A stretch of 64,000 nucleotides of DNA from Pseudomonas orientalis (lineage in GTDB: Bacteria > Pseudomonadota > Gammaproteobacteria > Pseudomonadales > Pseudomonadaceae). The translations under genes and the position numbers were made by a program. The notes beneath the pieces are model-generated. The model had not been told where the DNA came from, made no database searches, and saw only the letters and a list, made by a program, of their open reading frames with translations. Of the stretch, positions 62,660-64,000 are shown piece by piece. Numbering within the stretch: position 1 is the stretch's first letter; the number at the start of each line of letters is the position of its first letter. The stretch spans positions 5,922,237 to 5,986,236 of the forward strand of contig NZ_CP018049.1 in NCBI RefSeq assembly GCF_002934065.1, in the 5' to 3' direction.

Positions 62660-62905
62660 TTACTCGGCCATCGAAGAAGAACGGGAGGTAGGGATAGGTG
62701 GAACCGGGTCATAACCACCGGCATTCCACGGATGACAGCGACCTAAACGACGAAAGGTCAGCCAGCCACCGCGCAGAAGACCATGGTTTTCTATGGCTTC
62801 TAACGCGTAGCAGGAACAACTGGGGTAGAAACGACAGTGGCTGGCCATCAGAGGACTAATGGCATAGCGATAAAACTGGATCGGAACGATTGCCAGTTTA
62901 CGCAT
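62660..62905 (-). CDS. yidD: Membrane protein insertion efficiency factor YidD
   Basis: An 81-residue protein with the family pattern IQFYRYAISPLMASHCRFYPSCSCYALEAIENHG and the conserved Cys residues. It overlaps rnpA by 8 bases. The ATG start is taken; a TTG one codon earlier is also in frame. Confidence 0.93.
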   Translation of the reverse strand: MRKLAIVPIQFYRYAISPLMASHCRFYPSCSCYALEAIENHGLLRGGWLTFRRLGRCHPWNAGGYDPVPPIPTSRSSSMAE

Positions 62906-63302
62906 CAAGGCTGTCTACCCCTACAGTTTCGGTGTTGACTGCTGGTGCTGGTTTGTGGGTACGCGCCAGACGTTTCCAGAGCTTGCCGAAATGCTGAATC
63001 AATTCGGGGTTTTCTACATCCCCCAAGCCTTTGCGCGCGACGATAACAATATCCCACCCAACCAGAGTGTCCTGGTGGAGGCGAAACGATTCGCGCATCA
63101 GACGCTTGAGGCGATTGCGCTCAACGGAGAGCTTTACGCTCTTCTTGCCGATCACCAACCCGAGACGGGGGTGATCAAGATCGTTGTTACGCGCAAGGAG
63201 CAGGAGATTTTTCCCCGGAACCTTGCCGGTGGGGGAGTCAAAGACTGCCTTGAAGTGCCGGGGGGTTAGCAGACGCTTTTCCCGACTGAAGTCCTGACTC
63301 AC
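62898..63302 (-). CDS. rnpA: Ribonuclease P protein component
   Basis: A 134-residue basic protein that binds the P RNA for tRNA 5' processing. The signature KLSVERNRLKRLMRESFR is intact. The frame is open upstream into rpmH, but GTG at 63302 (VSQDFSREKRLLTP) gives the usual Pseudomonas N-terminus and length. Confidence 0.92.
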   Translation of the reverse strand: MSQDFSREKRLLTPRHFKAVFDSPTGKVPGKNLLLLARNNDLDHPRLGLVIGKKSVKLSVERNRLKRLMRESFRLHQDTLVGWDIVIVARKGLGDVENPELIQHFGKLWKRLARTHKPAPAVNTETVGVDSLDA

Positions 63303-63318
63303 CACCAGTACCGGATTA

Positions 63319-63453
63319 TCAAACTGCCAGACGCGCACGACCTTTGGCGCGGCGACGCGACAGGACAGCACGGCCGTTCTTGGTAGCCATGCGAGCACGG
63401 AAGCCGTGAGTACGGGCGCGTTTGATGGTGCTTGGTTGGAAAGTACGTTTCAT
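63319..63453 (-). CDS. rpmH: 50S ribosomal protein L34
   Basis: A 44-residue basic protein, MKRTFQPSTIKRARTHGFRA followed by RMATKNGRAVLSRRRAKGRA and RLAV. It lies just upstream of rnpA, the conserved order near the origin. Confidence 0.97.
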   Translation of the reverse strand: MKRTFQPSTIKRARTHGFRARMATKNGRAVLSRRRAKGRARLAV

Positions 63454-64000
63454 GGCGTTGTTACCTGGTTCGTCCACAACGGGCCGGAATGGCCCCCGTT
63501 TTAAGAGACCGGCGATTCTAGAGAAAGCAAGCCTCTAGGTCAATTTCCAACCAGCTTTTCCTTCAATTAGATATCTGGAGGCCACCTCCCCCTTTCCATC
63601 CGCCTGGCTTCCACGAGGAGTGGCATAGATATAAAAATAAAGAAGGAAGTTATTTAAAGCTTTTCTGTAAAGCTTATAAAAGCTAGAGAGGCGTTCTTCT
63701 GTGGATAACTACGTTCAGGCCATATTCAACGTGGTGTACAGAGGATGACAACACAGGGGAGAAACGGTGCTCTGCCTGTGCTGCGCTGTCGGATAAGCTG
63801 TGGGTGGAATGGGTTGTTATCCACAGGCCAGTTACCCACAGACTTTTGCCCCTACTTGTGCAACGAGCTCAGGTACGGTTATCCACAGAGCTTATTCACA
63901 GACCGGCGGTCGCCTTTATTCCCGTTAAGGCGTTGATTTTGGGTGCCCTGTGAGCAACCTTCATGTGGATAAGTGGACGGCTGACCGCTACAATGGCGGC
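63454..64000. other. oriC: oriC region between rpmH and (off-window) dnaA
   Basis: No gene. AT-rich segments at about 63625-63690 (ATAGATATAAAAATAAAG, GTTATTTAAAGC, GCTTATAAAAGC). DnaA boxes: TGTGGATAA at 63700-63708 and 63964-63972, TTATCCACA at 63817-63825 and 63879-63887, TTATTCACA at 63892-63900, plus TTACCCACA at 63832-63840. This position is the established Pseudomonas oriC. The region runs off the window. Confidence 0.9.

Overview
This window is chromosomal DNA of a fluorescent Pseudomonas, most likely of the P. fluorescens group. The evidence is gene content and order (atp operon, parB-parA-rsmG-mnmG, mnmE-yidC-yidD-rnpA-rpmH running up to the dnaA-side origin), high-GC codon use, and many paired REP/BIME repeats of the type common in that group. 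The right end stops in the DnaA-box-rich DNA next to rpmH, where Pseudomonas chromosomes normally carry oriC, so the window is the replication-origin side of the chromosome.

Layout. 1-7 kb: the 3' part of uvrD, a Tim44-like protein, a SMI1/KNR4 protein, a CPA2 antiporter, a hotdog thioesterase, pdxY and a DUF3301 protein. 7-15.7 kb: a zinc-starvation block with two COG0523 (CobW/ZigA-type) GTPases, a DUF1826 protein, a small secreted protein, an AMIN-domain amidase, folE2, a second ZnuCBA-type ABC importer and a gamma-carbonic-anhydrase-like protein. Two near-perfect Zur boxes lie between the divergent genes. A perfect parS palindrome lies inside folE2. 15.7-19 kb: a DUF3617 protein, cardiolipin synthase and CFA synthase. 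19-21.1 kb: a bufferin-like RiPP operon (Cys-rich precursor, MNIO/DUF692 enzyme, DUF2063 partner). 21.2-27 kb: a P1B-type metal ATPase (HmtA-like) with three SPFH (HflK/HflC-like) proteins, preceded by a third, weaker Zur-like box. 27.3-33 kb: a six-gene operon resembling E. coli ynbABCD with an added acyltransferase and a small membrane protein, probably making or remodelling an unknown lipid.

33.1-38.7 kb is an AT-richer accessory island just beyond the attTn7 side of glmS. It holds the most novel-looking system in the window: a 23-codon peptide gene with a strong Shine-Dalgarno, a hairpin, a SagB-type dehydrogenase, an AurF-type diiron oxygenase with all seven ligands, and a Bcr/CflA-type MFS exporter. 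Opposite these lie a carrier protein and an internally deleted thioesterase. I read this as a possible small-peptide or small-molecule biosynthetic cluster without a described product. Its flanks are eroded sequence with frameshifted fragments.

38.7-64 kb is core: a small conserved protein, glmS, the DeoR-type regulator glmR, glmU, the complete atpIBEFHAGDC operon, parB, parA, rsmG, mnmG, a DnaA-box-containing AT-rich region, an inserted Fur-boxed fecI-fecR-TonB-receptor unit, mnmE, yidC, yidD, rnpA, rpmH and the oriC-side intergenic region. No tRNA, rRNA, CRISPR array, prophage or intact insertion sequence was recognised.
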